Assembly: GCA_905215385.1 (NCBI GenBank) | Contig: CAJMPY010000003.1 | Coordinates: 103,453 to 167,452 of the forward strand | Length of the DNA stretch: 64,000 nt | Direction of reading: 5' to 3' | From: an uncultured bacterium | GTDB lineage: Bacteria > Actinomycetota > Coriobacteriia > Coriobacteriales > Coriobacteriaceae | Shown here: positions 8,249 through 17,780 of the stretch, piece by piece | How positions within the stretch are numbered: the first letter of the stretch is position 1 | How the letters are laid out: each line of letters opens with the position of its first letter | The notes under the pieces: generated by a model | Seen by the model: only the letters and a program-made list of their open reading frames with translations | Databases searched by the model: none | Told to the model about the DNA's origin: nothing | Program-made: the position numbers and the translations under genes

Positions 8249-9121
8249 CTACAGGCGCTTGAGAATCACATAGCGGTTGAGCTCGCCGCTGCGACCGTCG
8301 GCATGGAAGCGCTCAAGCTCGCGTACGGGAACCTCGCCACTCTTGTAGAACGTACGTACGCCGCGCACCAGGTCGGTGATCTGCTGATCGTCAAAGTGAT
8401 GGCAATAGCGGTAGGCGTGGCGGTCGTTTTGCCAGCCAATGAGGTGGTCGCCGGCTTCAAACTGCGCGGAATCGTAACCCTCAAACGGCGGGGTGAGTTC
8501 GGCGCGGGCTTCGGCTCGAACGGCCTTGCGCGCCATGCGCTCATCGTTCATAAACTCCCAAAAGCTGATGGCGATGATGCCGCCTGGGCGCGTCTGACGT
8601 ACCAGGGCGTCGAGCACGCGTACGCGGTACTCGCACGACGGCACGTGGTGCATAAAGCCAAAGCAGACCGAGATGTCGGCGAGCGGGGCGTCGAAAAGCA
8701 CGTCGGGTGTCTCGGCGGGGTTGAGCTTCATCAGGGCGTCGAGCACGTCGAGCTCCTGGAAGTGTAGGTTGGGAATGCGCAGCGCGTGGCCATGGGCATC
8801 GATGGCCAGGTCTTGGCACGAGTCGACGCCATAGAACTCAAACGGGCAGCTGGCATCTGCCGAGGGGTTTGCCCCGTCGACGCCCTTGGCGGCAAGTGCG
8901 CCGCCGGCGGCAAAGTTCTCAAAGCGCATATTTCCGCAGGCAAGATCGAAGACGCGGACGGGATGCTCGATCGTGGCCACGTCGAGCTGCTCGAGCGCGA
9001 TGTCCATAGTGCGCACCCAGCCGGGCCACGGGGCCTGGCGCGTATCGGAAAAGGAGGCGGAGTGCTCGCGATAGAACGTATTGTTGAGCTGGATGAGCGA
9101 TGAGGCGAAATCGCGGTTCAC
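8249..9121 (-). CDS. Class I SAM-dependent methyltransferase
   Basis: 290 aa from a GTG at 9121, chosen because GGAGGGAG lies 9 nt upstream; the longer open frame to 9256 has no better site. The Rossmann methyltransferase fold is visible: RVFDLACGNMRFENF (motif I) near residue 55, an acidic post-I (FYGVDSCQD), and CFGFMHHVPSCEYR with HH (motif IV/V). The family is generic and the substrate unknown. N-terminal FYREHSASFSDTRQAPWPGW resembles small-molecule or tRNA methyltransferases of gut anaerobes. It is monocistronic, 118 bp upstream of trmB on the same strand. Confidence 0.8.
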   Translation of the reverse strand: MNRDFASSLIQLNNTFYREHSASFSDTRQAPWPGWVRTMDIALEQLDVATIEHPVRVFDLACGNMRFENFAAGGALAAKGVDGANPSADASCPFEFYGVDSCQDLAIDAHGHALRIPNLHFQELDVLDALMKLNPAETPDVLFDAPLADISVCFGFMHHVPSCEYRVRVLDALVRQTRPGGIIAISFWEFMNDERMARKAVRAEARAELTPPFEGYDSAQFEAGDHLIGWQNDRHAYRYCHHFDDQQITDLVRGVRTFYKSGEVPVRELERFHADGRSGELNRYVILKRL

Positions 9122-9389
9122 GGCGCGGAACTCCCTCCGTTGGCGGTGCGGAATAAACAGTACGACCATACTACCGTTAACGCCGCAACGGGGACAACCG
9201 AGCCGCGGGTCATTGCTTTGTTTGGACACATTTCCGCAGCTCATATGCACCCGCAACCGCCGGTTGTCAAAAATCTCACTAGAATAGGTGGCATGATTTT
9301 GGCGGTGGCGGATAGATTTTTAACTGTGCAAGGCGCCTTAAGAACAAAAACGGTCCGGCGACACGGCTGGCAAAAGCATAGGAGGAACC

Positions 9390-10106
9390 ATGAATGTAGA
9401 AACTGCTCAGCGGCTCGCCGACCTTCGCCGCAGCAAGGGCTTTAGCCAAGAAGGATTGGCGCGAAAGCTGGGACTGTCACGCCAAGCGGTCAGTAAATGG
9501 GAGCGTGCGGAGAGCTCGCCCGATACCGAGAACCTGATTTCGCTCGCCAAGCTCTATGGTGTGAGTCTGGATGAGCTGCTCAATCCGAGCGATGAGATCG
9601 AAGACGATATCGAGTTTGAGAACGAGGACCGCGCCCGTCAGCGCGAAGCCGAGGCGGCAGAGCGTGCCCGCACCCACGAGGCGGCGGCACGCGCTACCGA
9701 GGCGGCAACGCAGGCAAGTGACGCTGCGGCCAAGGCGGCGCAAGCGGCAAGTTGGAGCGCGCAGGCCGCCAATGCCGCTACGGCGCAGGCGACGAGTGGC
9801 GGTGCGGTTGGCTCGACTCCGGTGAAGGGCCCGTTCCAGTCGTTCCCGTATTGGGCTGTGTGTTGGCTGCTGTTCTTTTTGCTGATGTTCCCGTTTGGTG
9901 CCGGCCCCTTTGCCGCGCTGATTTTCTTTACGATCCCCATCTATCACTGGGTGGCACGTGCGCTCGATGGCGATTGGGCGCGTGGGGATATCCAGGTTGG
10001 TCCGGCGCCGGTGACAGCTAGGGCTCAGAATGTTTCCGCTTCGGTTGATGCTGACATGGCTACCGCGACTACCGCTGAGCCGATTGCCAAAGAGGGTGAT
10101 GAATGA
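9390..10106 (+). CDS. XRE-family regulator with C-terminal membrane segment
   Basis: 238 aa. Residues 5-65 form a Cro/C1-type helix-turn-helix (LRRSKGFSQEGLARKLGLSR, then AVSKWERAESSPDTENL). An acidic linker and an Ala-rich helix (about 85-145, with repeated AA(T/K)QAS heptads) follow. Two hydrophobic helices (about 150-195, YWAVCWLLFFLLMFPFG and AALIFFTIPIYHW) should anchor it in the membrane. AGGAGG precedes the ATG. Its stop overlaps the start of the next gene (ATGA), so the two are translationally coupled; it probably senses envelope state and controls the pair. Confidence 0.88.
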   Translation: MNVETAQRLADLRRSKGFSQEGLARKLGLSRQAVSKWERAESSPDTENLISLAKLYGVSLDELLNPSDEIEDDIEFENEDRARQREAEAAERARTHEAAARATEAATQASDAAAKAAQAASWSAQAANAATAQATSGGAVGSTPVKGPFQSFPYWAVCWLLFFLLMFPFGAGPFAALIFFTIPIYHWVARALDGDWARGDIQVGPAPVTARAQNVSASVDADMATATTAEPIAKEGDE

Positions 10107-11002
10107 TGAAGCTTTCACATGAATCCAAGGTACGCTTGGGCGTTGGCATCGGAGCGTTTGTGCTCATCATTGGGCTTGTCTTTGGCATTTCGCGGACATT
10201 GATTCATTTTGATGGTCCGTGGAATCTCGACGATGTTGTATCCGGCTTGTCTGGTATGGACGATGCGCTTGACGACGACGATCTTTTGGATGGCGGCAAC
10301 TATTCCGCTCGGCCTCAGCAGCTTTCGAGCACGACTTTTGATGCCGATGAGTTTCGCTACCTCGATTTCGATATCGATGCGGCTACGGTGGACGTCAAGG
10401 TTATTGATGGTAACAAGGCTCGCGTTATCGAGCGGGGACGCGTTGCCAATGGTATGGATGCCTCCAAGGCCGCGACGCAGAACATCGCATCCGTCGAGGA
10501 CTCGACGCTCAAGGTTTCCCAGTTTGGAAGTGATGACGGTAAGGCAATCGATCGCTCAGTTACGGTCGAGCTGCCGCGCCGTGTTGCCGAACATCTGAAG
10601 GGAGTCAACGCGCACGTGGGCTCGGGTGATCTGCAGATTGCCGGTGTCACCTGTGATGGTTTCGACCTTTTCCTGGGTGCGGGAGATGTAGAGTTTGCGG
10701 GCAGCGTGACTGATGCGCTCAGTGCTGAGGTCGGTTCGGGCGATGTGACGTTCGAGCTCTACCAGGCCCCCGCGAAGTCGATGGACGTGAGTGTGGGCTC
10801 GGGCGATGTGGAGATGATGGTTCCGAACTCGGCGGGCTTTAAGGCGAGCCTTACCTTGGGCAGCGGCGACTTCGAGAGCGATTTCCTTCCGCTTGGCTAC
10901 GACGGCGAGACCATTTTGAATCTTGAATTCGATAACGGCGATAAGTCTGCTACGTATCGTTTTGAGGTCGGTTCGGGCGACATGTCATTTGATTCAGAGT
11001 GA
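10103..11002 (+). CDS. DUF4097 beta-strand repeat envelope protein
   Basis: 299 aa. One N-terminal membrane helix (about residues 12-33, GVGIGAFVLIIGLVFGI) is followed by an extracytoplasmic part built of repeated short beta strands with the recurring motif (V/G)GSGD: VGSGDLQ, GAGDVEF, VGSGDVTFE, VGSGDVEMM, LGSGDFES and VGSGDMSFD. This is the DUF4097 (putative adhesin/beta-helix) architecture, commonly paired with HTH, PadR or HAAS-domain regulators in Gram-positives. The function is unknown, and envelope stress sensing is inference from that pairing. It is coupled by ATGA to the regulator upstream. Confidence 0.85.
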   Translation: MMKLSHESKVRLGVGIGAFVLIIGLVFGISRTLIHFDGPWNLDDVVSGLSGMDDALDDDDLLDGGNYSARPQQLSSTTFDADEFRYLDFDIDAATVDVKVIDGNKARVIERGRVANGMDASKAATQNIASVEDSTLKVSQFGSDDGKAIDRSVTVELPRRVAEHLKGVNAHVGSGDLQIAGVTCDGFDLFLGAGDVEFAGSVTDALSAEVGSGDVTFELYQAPAKSMDVSVGSGDVEMMVPNSAGFKASLTLGSGDFESDFLPLGYDGETILNLEFDNGDKSATYRFEVGSGDMSFDSE

Positions 11003-11050
11003 CGGGCGGTTATCGAAGACTTATATACCATAGCTGCGCTGTTTGATGGA

Positions 11051-11080
11051 GGCGCCGGAGCCGTGACGGGCTCCGGCGCC
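11051..11080 (+). terminator. Intrinsic terminator after the XRE-DUF4097 pair
   Basis: A perfect 12-bp stem (11051-11062 with 11069-11080) is followed by TTTGCCTTT. It is only 20 bp before the next start codon. Confidence 0.75.
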
Positions 11081-11100
11081 TTTGCCTTTACAATGGGGTC

Positions 11101-13008
11101 ATGGAACAGATTATCTTGAACATACTCGAGGCTCTGCGTCGCGGCGAGACCGTGGACGACAAAGCGCTCGTCAAACTGATACATGCCGAGGCGCGCCGTG
11201 AGGGTGCCGACAAACGCGATTTGGCCAAGCGCCGTCTGCTGCCGTTCTACCAGCGGGTAAAACGTGAGGAGCCGGCTCGTTGGGCTGGGTGGAATGTCGA
11301 TGCCGAGCTGGAACGTCGACTGCTGCAGGTGCTGCGTATGAAGCCTCGTCGCACGGCTTCGGGCGTGGCGACCATTACCGTTATCACCAAGCCCTGGCCA
11401 TGCTCGGGCGATTGCCTGTTTTGTCCCAACGATCTGCGCATGCCCAAAAGCTACCTGCACGCCGAGCCGGCGTGCGCCCGTGCGGAGCAAAATTGCTTTG
11501 ACCCGTATCTGCAGGTGAGCGCCCGTTTGACGGCGCTTTCGCAAATGGGGCATGCGACCGATAAGATCGAGCTCATTGTGCTTGGCGGTACCTGGAGCGA
11601 CTATCCGGAAGGCTATCAGACATGGTTTATGTCGGAGCTCTTCCGCGCGCTCAATGACGATGCCGTGGCCGGCGTGGCGGCCAATCCCATGTTGGCGCGT
11701 CCGGGTATCAGCCGTGCCGAGGCGGGGCGCCTGCTCGACGATGCGCCTGCCGATGCCCTGCCGCCGGTGGTAGCGGAGCGCCGCGAGCGCTATCGGGCTG
11801 CCGGTATTGCGACCGACGAGGCCGAGCTCGCTGCCGGCGTTGCCGACGAGCAGGGGCGTGTGGATGCTAGCGTGGGCGGCTACAACCGCGCGGTGCGTCG
11901 TCTGTACGGCCCTGGCACGCCGTGGGGCGAGGTTGCCGAGTGGCAGGCGGCAACGATGGAGGAACTTGAGCGTCAGCAGCGCATCAACGAGACGGCGAAG
12001 CATCGCGTGGTGGGTCTCGTTATCGAGACGCGCCCCGATGCTGTAACACCGCAGGCCCTCACGCTCATCCGCCGCCTGGGCTGCACCAAGATCCAGATGG
12101 GTATCCAGAGCCTCGACCAGCACCTACTCGATATCAACGAGCGTCGCATTTCGGTGGCGCAGATCGAGCGGGCGTTTTCGCTTGCGCGCCTGTTTGGCTT
12201 TAAGATCCACGCGCATTTTATGCTTAACTTGCTGGGCGCCACGCCCGAGGGGGACAAGCGCGACTACGAACGCTTTATGACCGAAGGGGCCTTTATGCCT
12301 GACGAGGTCAAGGTCTACCCGTGTGCGCTCATCGAGGGCTCGCGTCTGGTGGGCTGTTACGAGCGTGGCGAGTGGCGCCCCTATACCGAGGACGAGTTGC
12401 TCGATGTGCTTGCCGACGACATCGTGGTGACGCCGGCGTTCTGCCGCATCAGCCGCATGATTCGCGACTTTAGCTCTGACGACATCATGGTGGGCAACAA
12501 GAAGCCCAACCTGCGTCAACTCGTCGAAAACCGCTTGGCGGCTCGTGGGGAAGGCGCGACGGTGCGCGAGATCCGCTATCGCGAGATCAGCACGGCGGGT
12601 GCCGACCTGAACGAGTTGGCCCTTGACGAGGACGTGACGTACGAGACGCCGGTGACGCGTGAGCGCTTTTTGCAGTGGGTGACGCCGCAGGGCAAGATCG
12701 CAGGCTTTTTGCGGTTGTCGCTGCCCGATCGCGCCTTTGTCACCGCACATGCGGACGAGTTGCCGACCAGGCCGGAGGAAGCGATGATTCGCGAGGTGCA
12801 CGTCTATGGTATGGCGGCGCGTGTGGGCGATCAGGGCCAGGCGGCTCAGCATCACGGTCTGGGGCGTCTGCTCGTGGAGCGTGCGTGTCAGATAGCTCGG
12901 GATGCCGGCTATGCGCGCATCAACGTGATCAGCGCGATTGGCACGCGCGAGTACTATCGCCATCTTGGATTTTATGACCATGGCCTTTATCTGCAAAAGG
13001 AGCTCTAG
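11101..13008 (+). CDS. elp3: Elp3-type radical SAM / GNAT tRNA uridine-34 modification enzyme
   Basis: 635 aa, the size of full Elp3. The radical SAM cysteines are C101-x3-C105-x2-C108 (PCSGDCLFCPND). The C-terminal GNAT acetyltransferase domain (about 500-635) has HHGLGRLLVERACQIA and YYRHLGFYDHG. Elp3 forms 5-carboxymethyluridine at tRNA U34 using acetyl-CoA; in eukaryotes it needs Elongator partners, while the few bacterial homologues appear to act alone. A TACAAT box (11089-11094) lies 6 nt before the ATG with only a GGGG between, so the mRNA may be leaderless. The next gene starts right after the stop codon. Confidence 0.92.
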   Translation: MEQIILNILEALRRGETVDDKALVKLIHAEARREGADKRDLAKRRLLPFYQRVKREEPARWAGWNVDAELERRLLQVLRMKPRRTASGVATITVITKPWPCSGDCLFCPNDLRMPKSYLHAEPACARAEQNCFDPYLQVSARLTALSQMGHATDKIELIVLGGTWSDYPEGYQTWFMSELFRALNDDAVAGVAANPMLARPGISRAEAGRLLDDAPADALPPVVAERRERYRAAGIATDEAELAAGVADEQGRVDASVGGYNRAVRRLYGPGTPWGEVAEWQAATMEELERQQRINETAKHRVVGLVIETRPDAVTPQALTLIRRLGCTKIQMGIQSLDQHLLDINERRISVAQIERAFSLARLFGFKIHAHFMLNLLGATPEGDKRDYERFMTEGAFMPDEVKVYPCALIEGSRLVGCYERGEWRPYTEDELLDVLADDIVVTPAFCRISRMIRDFSSDDIMVGNKKPNLRQLVENRLAARGEGATVREIRYREISTAGADLNELALDEDVTYETPVTRERFLQWVTPQGKIAGFLRLSLPDRAFVTAHADELPTRPEEAMIREVHVYGMAARVGDQGQAAQHHGLGRLLVERACQIARDAGYARINVISAIGTREYYRHLGFYDHGLYLQKEL

Positions 13009-13887
13009 ATGAACAAGCCGAGTGTTTCTGCCGGCGTCGTCGCCGGCGTTGCCCTGGGAGCTGCGGCGCTCGGTGCGGCCGCCGTCGCTGTTCGCGCTGC
13101 CTGTCTGCAGGTCGCGAGGACCCGCAATGGGTTGGCGCGCGTGAAACGCGTGCACGATGAGGGCGGCGATGAGATTCGCGTGCTCGTGCAGGGCGGCGTC
13201 TACCAAAGCGCAAGCTATGTTGGCGATCGTTGGGCGGAGCCGGTCTTTGCGTACTATCGTGCGTTTGACGACGTGTTTGAGTCCGAGGATGCGATGCGTG
13301 ATGCTTATGGTCACGGTATCAACCGCATGCTTATGCTGGGTGGCGGCGGGTTTGCCTATCCCAAATTTGCGCTGATGTCGCACGAGAGTTTGCGCATGGA
13401 CGTCATTGAGTACGATGCCGAGATTACGCGTCTGGCGCGTCGTTGGTTCTATCTGGACGAGCTGGAGCGCACGGTGGGTGACCGCTTGCGGGTGATTACC
13501 GCTGAGGCTCGCTCGTATCTGGGCGTGACGAGCGTTGGGCATCGTCGCTACGATGTCGTCGTGAGCGATTGCTTTGGCGGTGCCGAGCCCGTGCGCGAGC
13601 TGGCGACGATTGAGGCGCTGCGCTTGGTGCGGGGCAGCCTGAACCCCGGCGGTATCTATGCCGCCAATATCGTGAGTGCAAACGAGGGGAGCGATGTGAC
13701 GTTCCTGCGCGATTGCGTTACCACGGCGCTCGAGGTGTTTGCGCATGCCTGGGTGGTTCCCTGCGGCGACGCGGAATTTGGCGGCGAAGAGAACTACCTG
13801 CTCATCGCCAGCGACGGTGACTACACCTTTGCCGAAGCCGTGCCCTTCGACGCTGACTTCCTCGGCACCGTCCTTCACGACAAGTAA
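13009..13887 (+). CDS. Spermidine synthase-like methyltransferase-fold protein, membrane-anchored
   Basis: 292 aa. An N-terminal Ala/Val-rich membrane helix (about residues 7-30) is followed by a Rossmann domain with MLMLGGGGFAYPKFALM (motif I), MDVIEYDAEITRLARRWF and YDVVVSDCFGG, as in spermidine synthases and the spermidine-synthase-like halves of fused MFS proteins. Classical aminopropyltransferase residues are not clearly all present, so the reaction is open. Its ATG directly abuts the elp3 stop (TAGATG), so both are one transcription unit and may be functionally linked. Confidence 0.8.
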   Translation: MNKPSVSAGVVAGVALGAAALGAAAVAVRAACLQVARTRNGLARVKRVHDEGGDEIRVLVQGGVYQSASYVGDRWAEPVFAYYRAFDDVFESEDAMRDAYGHGINRMLMLGGGGFAYPKFALMSHESLRMDVIEYDAEITRLARRWFYLDELERTVGDRLRVITAEARSYLGVTSVGHRRYDVVVSDCFGGAEPVRELATIEALRLVRGSLNPGGIYAANIVSANEGSDVTFLRDCVTTALEVFAHAWVVPCGDAEFGGEENYLLIASDGDYTFAEAVPFDADFLGTVLHDK

Positions 13888-13914
13888 GTCTCCCCGTCCC
13901 AAAAAAGACTGGTC

Positions 13915-16359
13915 TTAGGCGTGGTCGCGCCAGCTGAGGACGCGCTGCTTCATACCCTCGATGTCGAGCACGCCTTCGGCAAAGCCCTTGCGCACGAGCT
14001 CTTCGGGAACGAACTCATCGTAACGATCAAAGTAAGGCACCTCGCCGGGATAGACGAGCTCGATGGGATCGAAGTCCTTCTCGGCCTCGGCGGCGAGCAC
14101 CTCAAAGAACGTCTCCTCGTCGGCCTTCATCTTAAACTGCATAAAGTACGGACGTGACGGGTCGAGTCCGCGAAGGCCCAGCTCCGCGGCACACTTAATC
14201 TTGAGGATGCGCTCGAGTGCCAAAAAGGCGTAGCTGCCCAACCAGGGGAAGAGCACCCAGGTGTCGCCACCCAGGTTGATGAGCGGCTTAGTTCCCGCAC
14301 CCGAAATCTCGGCGGTATGACGAGCCTGTGCAAGACGTGCCCGTGCGTTGCCCATGAGATACGGATATGCCGCATGCTCGTTGAGCGCCTTGCGCATGCG
14401 TTCGAGTACGTGTGTATTGATGTCACCGGGGCAGTCGCCAAAGTAGGCCGGCGCACGGCCCTTGACCTGCGTGGCAAAGACGGTATGACGCTTCCAGTCC
14501 ACTTCCTCGACAATCCAGCAATGGCCTGCGATGGCGATGCGCTCACCGGGCGGTGGGGGATTGACGATCGTGCCCAACTCGGCCGACTCGCTGCGAACAG
14601 TGAACTCCTCGTTTTCCTGGAACACGGCGTAGAACTTAAAGTTGTTGATGATGCGCTCGCCCGCGAGACCCACGATGAGCCCGCCGCCTTCGGTGACCTG
14701 GATATGGTCGATCTTAATGAGGTGACGCAGCAGCACGCGATAGTCATCGGCCGAGATGCGATGGAAATAGCTCAGTGTGAGCACGCGCTGGGCAAGTTCG
14801 GCCGGCGTGAGCTCTCCGGTGCTGGCGAGGGTCGACATGGTCTGGTGATAGAGCAGACTGTAGGGGAGTCGATCGAGCTCGGGCGGTTCGACCCACTTTT
14901 CCTCGCGATAGAGTTGTACAAGCGCGATGCCTTGCAGGAGCTTCCACGGAATGGTCTCGGGCATCATCGTGCGCGGCTCGGGTTCTTCCTCGCGCATGAC
15001 AAACCACATCTCGGGCGGAAGGTCGCGACGGCCTGTGCGCCCCATGCGCTGCAAAAAGGAGCTGACGGTAAACGGCGCGTCAATCTGGAAGGCGCGCTCC
15101 AGGCGGCCGATATCGATACCGAGCTCCAGCGTAGAGGTGGTGACGGTTGTCTGCGCCTGCTCCTCGTCGCGCATGAGCTCCTCGGCCGTCTCGCGCAGCG
15201 ATGCCGAAAGGTTGCCGTGGTGGATAAGGAAGCGGTCGGGCTCGTGTCGACTTTCGCAGTAGCTGCGCAGCATGGAGCACACGGCCTCTGCCTCCTCGCG
15301 CGAGTTGGCAAAGACCAGGCACTTGCGGCCGCGCGTATGCTCAAAGATATAGCCCATACCGGGGTCGGCGTTGTCGGGTGCGGTGTCGGTGGGGTTGAGC
15401 AGTGCCTGTTCGGTTGCCTGCGGGATGTCGACTTCGCCCTCGGGGGCCGAGGAAGTGCGACGGTCTTTGGGAGCGGCCTTGCCCCGCGCCTGCTCGCGAC
15501 GTTGACGGCGTTCTTCCTGTGCAAGCTGTCCGCTGTGGCACATGTCTTGTCCGGATGCGGGCAGCGCCGCGGGCGCCGCCGTCTCAATACGCTCGCAAGT
15601 AAGCACCTCGGCTTCTTGTGGACCCGTGCCTACGAATCCTCGTTGCTGAGCCTGGGGGCCAGAGTTGTAGAAGTGCTCCATGGAGATGCGCCACATGCGG
15701 CGCGGTTCCTCAAAGCGGGGGATAACGCAGTCGCGCCCCGTTCCCTGTGAGAGAAAAGCGCCCGTGCGCTCGGGGTCGCCGATGGTGGCCGAAAGGCCAA
15801 TGCGGCGAGGCTGCACGCCGGCCATGCGCGAGAGCCGCTCGATAAGGCAGAGCGTTTGCCCGCCACGGTCGCCGCGCATGAGCGAATGGACCTCGTCGAT
15901 AACCACGTAGCGCAGGTCGCAGAACATGCGCGGGATCGTCATGTGCTTATGGATCAAGAGCGCCTCGAGCGACTCGGGTGTAATCTGCAAGATGCCGCTC
16001 GGCTTTTTGATAAGTTTGGCCTTGTGCGATTGCGAGACGTCGCCATGCCAGTGCCAGACGGGGATGTCGGCTTCTTCGCACAGGTCATTGAGGCGGACGA
16101 ATTGGTCGTTGATGAGCGCCTTGAGGGGGCCAATGTAGAGGGCGCCCACGCTTGCGGGCGGGTTCTCCCAAAACTCGGTCAGGATGGGAAAGAAGGCCGC
16201 TTCGGTTTTGCCGGAAGCTGTGGATGCCGTCAGGAGTACATTGTCTTGTGTGTTAAAGATGGCATCTGCCGCCGCAACCTGAATGGAGCGCAGGCTCTCC
16301 CAATCGTGGGAGTAGATGAAGTCTTGGATAAACGGGGCGTAGCGGTCAAAGGCGTTCAC
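13915..16359 (-). CDS. Lhr-like superfamily 2 helicase of the TerB/BrxD operon
   Basis: 814 aa from a GTG at 16359, which has GAGGAGG 4 nt upstream; an ATG ten codons earlier lies before that site. SF2 motifs: TASTASGKTEAAFF (I), ITPESLEALL, DEVHSLMRGDRGGQ (II), GLSATIGD (III), then VFANSREEAEAV, TTSTLELGIDIG and QRMGRTGRR. The order and the DEVH box place it near Lhr and the BrxHI helicase of type 2 BREX. A charged linker (about residues 280-325) splits the two RecA lobes. It is the third gene of the operon and follows the BrxD-like ATPase after an 116-bp gap that contains a hairpin. Confidence 0.87.
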   Translation of the reverse strand: MNAFDRYAPFIQDFIYSHDWESLRSIQVAAADAIFNTQDNVLLTASTASGKTEAAFFPILTEFWENPPASVGALYIGPLKALINDQFVRLNDLCEEADIPVWHWHGDVSQSHKAKLIKKPSGILQITPESLEALLIHKHMTIPRMFCDLRYVVIDEVHSLMRGDRGGQTLCLIERLSRMAGVQPRRIGLSATIGDPERTGAFLSQGTGRDCVIPRFEEPRRMWRISMEHFYNSGPQAQQRGFVGTGPQEAEVLTCERIETAAPAALPASGQDMCHSGQLAQEERRQRREQARGKAAPKDRRTSSAPEGEVDIPQATEQALLNPTDTAPDNADPGMGYIFEHTRGRKCLVFANSREEAEAVCSMLRSYCESRHEPDRFLIHHGNLSASLRETAEELMRDEEQAQTTVTTSTLELGIDIGRLERAFQIDAPFTVSSFLQRMGRTGRRDLPPEMWFVMREEEPEPRTMMPETIPWKLLQGIALVQLYREEKWVEPPELDRLPYSLLYHQTMSTLASTGELTPAELAQRVLTLSYFHRISADDYRVLLRHLIKIDHIQVTEGGGLIVGLAGERIINNFKFYAVFQENEEFTVRSESAELGTIVNPPPPGERIAIAGHCWIVEEVDWKRHTVFATQVKGRAPAYFGDCPGDINTHVLERMRKALNEHAAYPYLMGNARARLAQARHTAEISGAGTKPLINLGGDTWVLFPWLGSYAFLALERILKIKCAAELGLRGLDPSRPYFMQFKMKADEETFFEVLAAEAEKDFDPIELVYPGEVPYFDRYDEFVPEELVRKGFAEGVLDIEGMKQRVLSWRDHA

Positions 16360-16440
16360 GGGGCCTCCTCTCATATACGAACCTCTCAACGCGGCGAGCA
16401 GTGGCTTGCTGCATTACTGCTTCAACGCTCGCCCAGATAA

Positions 16441-16477
16441 AACCTGCCAAAATAAACCTGTCCCTTTTTGGCAGGTT
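16441..16477 (-). terminator. Hairpin between the BrxD-like and helicase genes
   Basis: AACCTGCCAA (16441-16450) pairs with TTGGCAGGTT (16468-16477), 10 bp, around a loop that holds the complement of AAAGGGACAGGTTTA. The stem overlaps the stop codon of the BrxD-like gene and is followed on the minus strand by TTAT. It may be a weak terminator or processing site that lowers helicase expression, or one of the dispersed GGGACAGG-type repeats. Confidence 0.45.
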
Positions 16478-17780
16478 AGATGGTGAATTCGGCGAAGTTG
16501 CGGTTGCCGTCTGCGGTGCCGGTGTCGCCTGTTGCAGCTGGCGGCGCCAGTGTGACGCCGCCGACGCTTTGCAGCAACTCAGCCACGTTTGCATCGGGAT
16601 TCTGGCACAGGATATCGAGCAGCTCGATAAAGTCACGGATGACCTCACGCGGCGTCAGATGCGTGTCTGCTCCCACACGACCGAACTCGATCTTGAGGAA
16701 GTCTACCAAGTCGTTCTCGGTAAGCGTGGGCGTCCAGCCAAAGTAGCCAGCATGGATCTGCATGAGTTTTTCGATCAGCACCAGCAACTCCTCGTAGGTG
16801 AGTGGCTGCAGGCGGATGATGGGCGCGAGCATGTCCTTAAGATCCTCGCGTGCAAAGCGGCCTTGAGCGAGTCGGCTGCGCAGGGCCTCGTAGGAGAACA
16901 CGCCACGGCGGCGGTCTTCGATGGAGGTTGGCGTGCCGCCCATGATCATGCCCAAGTACTGCGCCTTGCCCTGGAGCGTGTCGTTGTACATGGTCAGGAT
17001 CTTCTCGTAGTTGTATTGGCGTGTGATGGCGTTGGGAATCTTATACAGATTCACGAGCTCGTCGATGAGCACCAGCATGCCCTTGTAGCCGCTGCAGACC
17101 AAAAAGCGCGCAATGAGTTTGACGTAGTCGTACCAGTCATCGTCGCTGATGATGGTTGAGGACCCCAGCTCGGCGCGAGCCTCGCTCTTGGTGCGGTATT
17201 CGCCGCGGATCCATTTGGTCACGCGGCTCATAGCTTCTTCGTCGCCCTCGGATACGGCCGCGCGGTAGCGGCGGAGCATGCGGGTGAAGTCAAAGCCGTG
17301 GACCATTTCCTCGAGCGGCGCCAGTTTGGCATTGACGGCAGGCTCGTCGGCATCGGCACACGAGGCGACCCAGCGATCCAGGATAAGGTTGAGCGCACCG
17401 CCCTCGGGGCGCGTCTTGGTCGATATATTGCGGATGAGCTCGCGGTAGGTGGCAAGGCCCTGTCCCTGACCGCCCTGCAGGCGGCGCTCGGGCGACAGGT
17501 CGGCATCAGCGACGACGAATCCCTCGCCCATGGCGTGCGTGCGGATGGTCTGGAGCAAAAAGCTCTTGCCGGCGCCGTAACGACCGACCAGAAAGCGGAA
17601 GCTCGCGCCACCGTCGGCGATGAGACTCAGATCGGTGAGCAGGGCGCGGATCTCGACCTCGCGCCCTACGGTGATGTAAGGAAGGCCGATGCGCGGGACC
17701 ACGCCGCCCTTGAGCGAGTTGAGAATGACGGCAGCGACGCGCTTGGGCACGCGGGGTGCTGCGGATGCGGTATCACTCAT
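16476..17780 (-). CDS. BrxD-type P-loop ATPase (DUF2791, BREX ATP-binding family)
   Basis: 434 aa. Walker A is GRYGAGKS (residues 66-73), Walker B is MLVLIDEL near residue 235, and the C-terminal third is helical with IRLQPLTYEELLVLIEKL. The pattern ...GLPYITVGRE(V)EI.. FRFLVGRYGAGKSFLL is that of the BrxC/BrxD ATP-binding family; BrxD belongs to type 2 BREX phage defence. The ATP-fuelled role is unknown. Its ATG overlaps the TerB gene stop by 8 nt (ATGAGTGA), so translation is coupled. There is no brxC, pglX or pglZ nearby, so this is not a full BREX locus. Confidence 0.85.
   Translation of the reverse strand: MSDTASAAPRVPKRVAAVILNSLKGGVVPRIGLPYITVGREVEIRALLTDLSLIADGGASFRFLVGRYGAGKSFLLQTIRTHAMGEGFVVADADLSPERRLQGGQGQGLATYRELIRNISTKTRPEGGALNLILDRWVASCADADEPAVNAKLAPLEEMVHGFDFTRMLRRYRAAVSEGDEEAMSRVTKWIRGEYRTKSEARAELGSSTIISDDDWYDYVKLIARFLVCSGYKGMLVLIDELVNLYKIPNAITRQYNYEKILTMYNDTLQGKAQYLGMIMGGTPTSIEDRRRGVFSYEALRSRLAQGRFAREDLKDMLAPIIRLQPLTYEELLVLIEKLMQIHAGYFGWTPTLTENDLVDFLKIEFGRVGADTHLTPREVIRDFIELLDILCQNPDANVAELLQSVGGVTLAPPAATGDTGTADGNRNFAEFTI

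Noticed and set aside
12124..13902. 592-codon minus-strand frame across elp3 and the next gene
   Set aside because: It spans the junction of two well supported plus-strand genes and has no recognisable domain.
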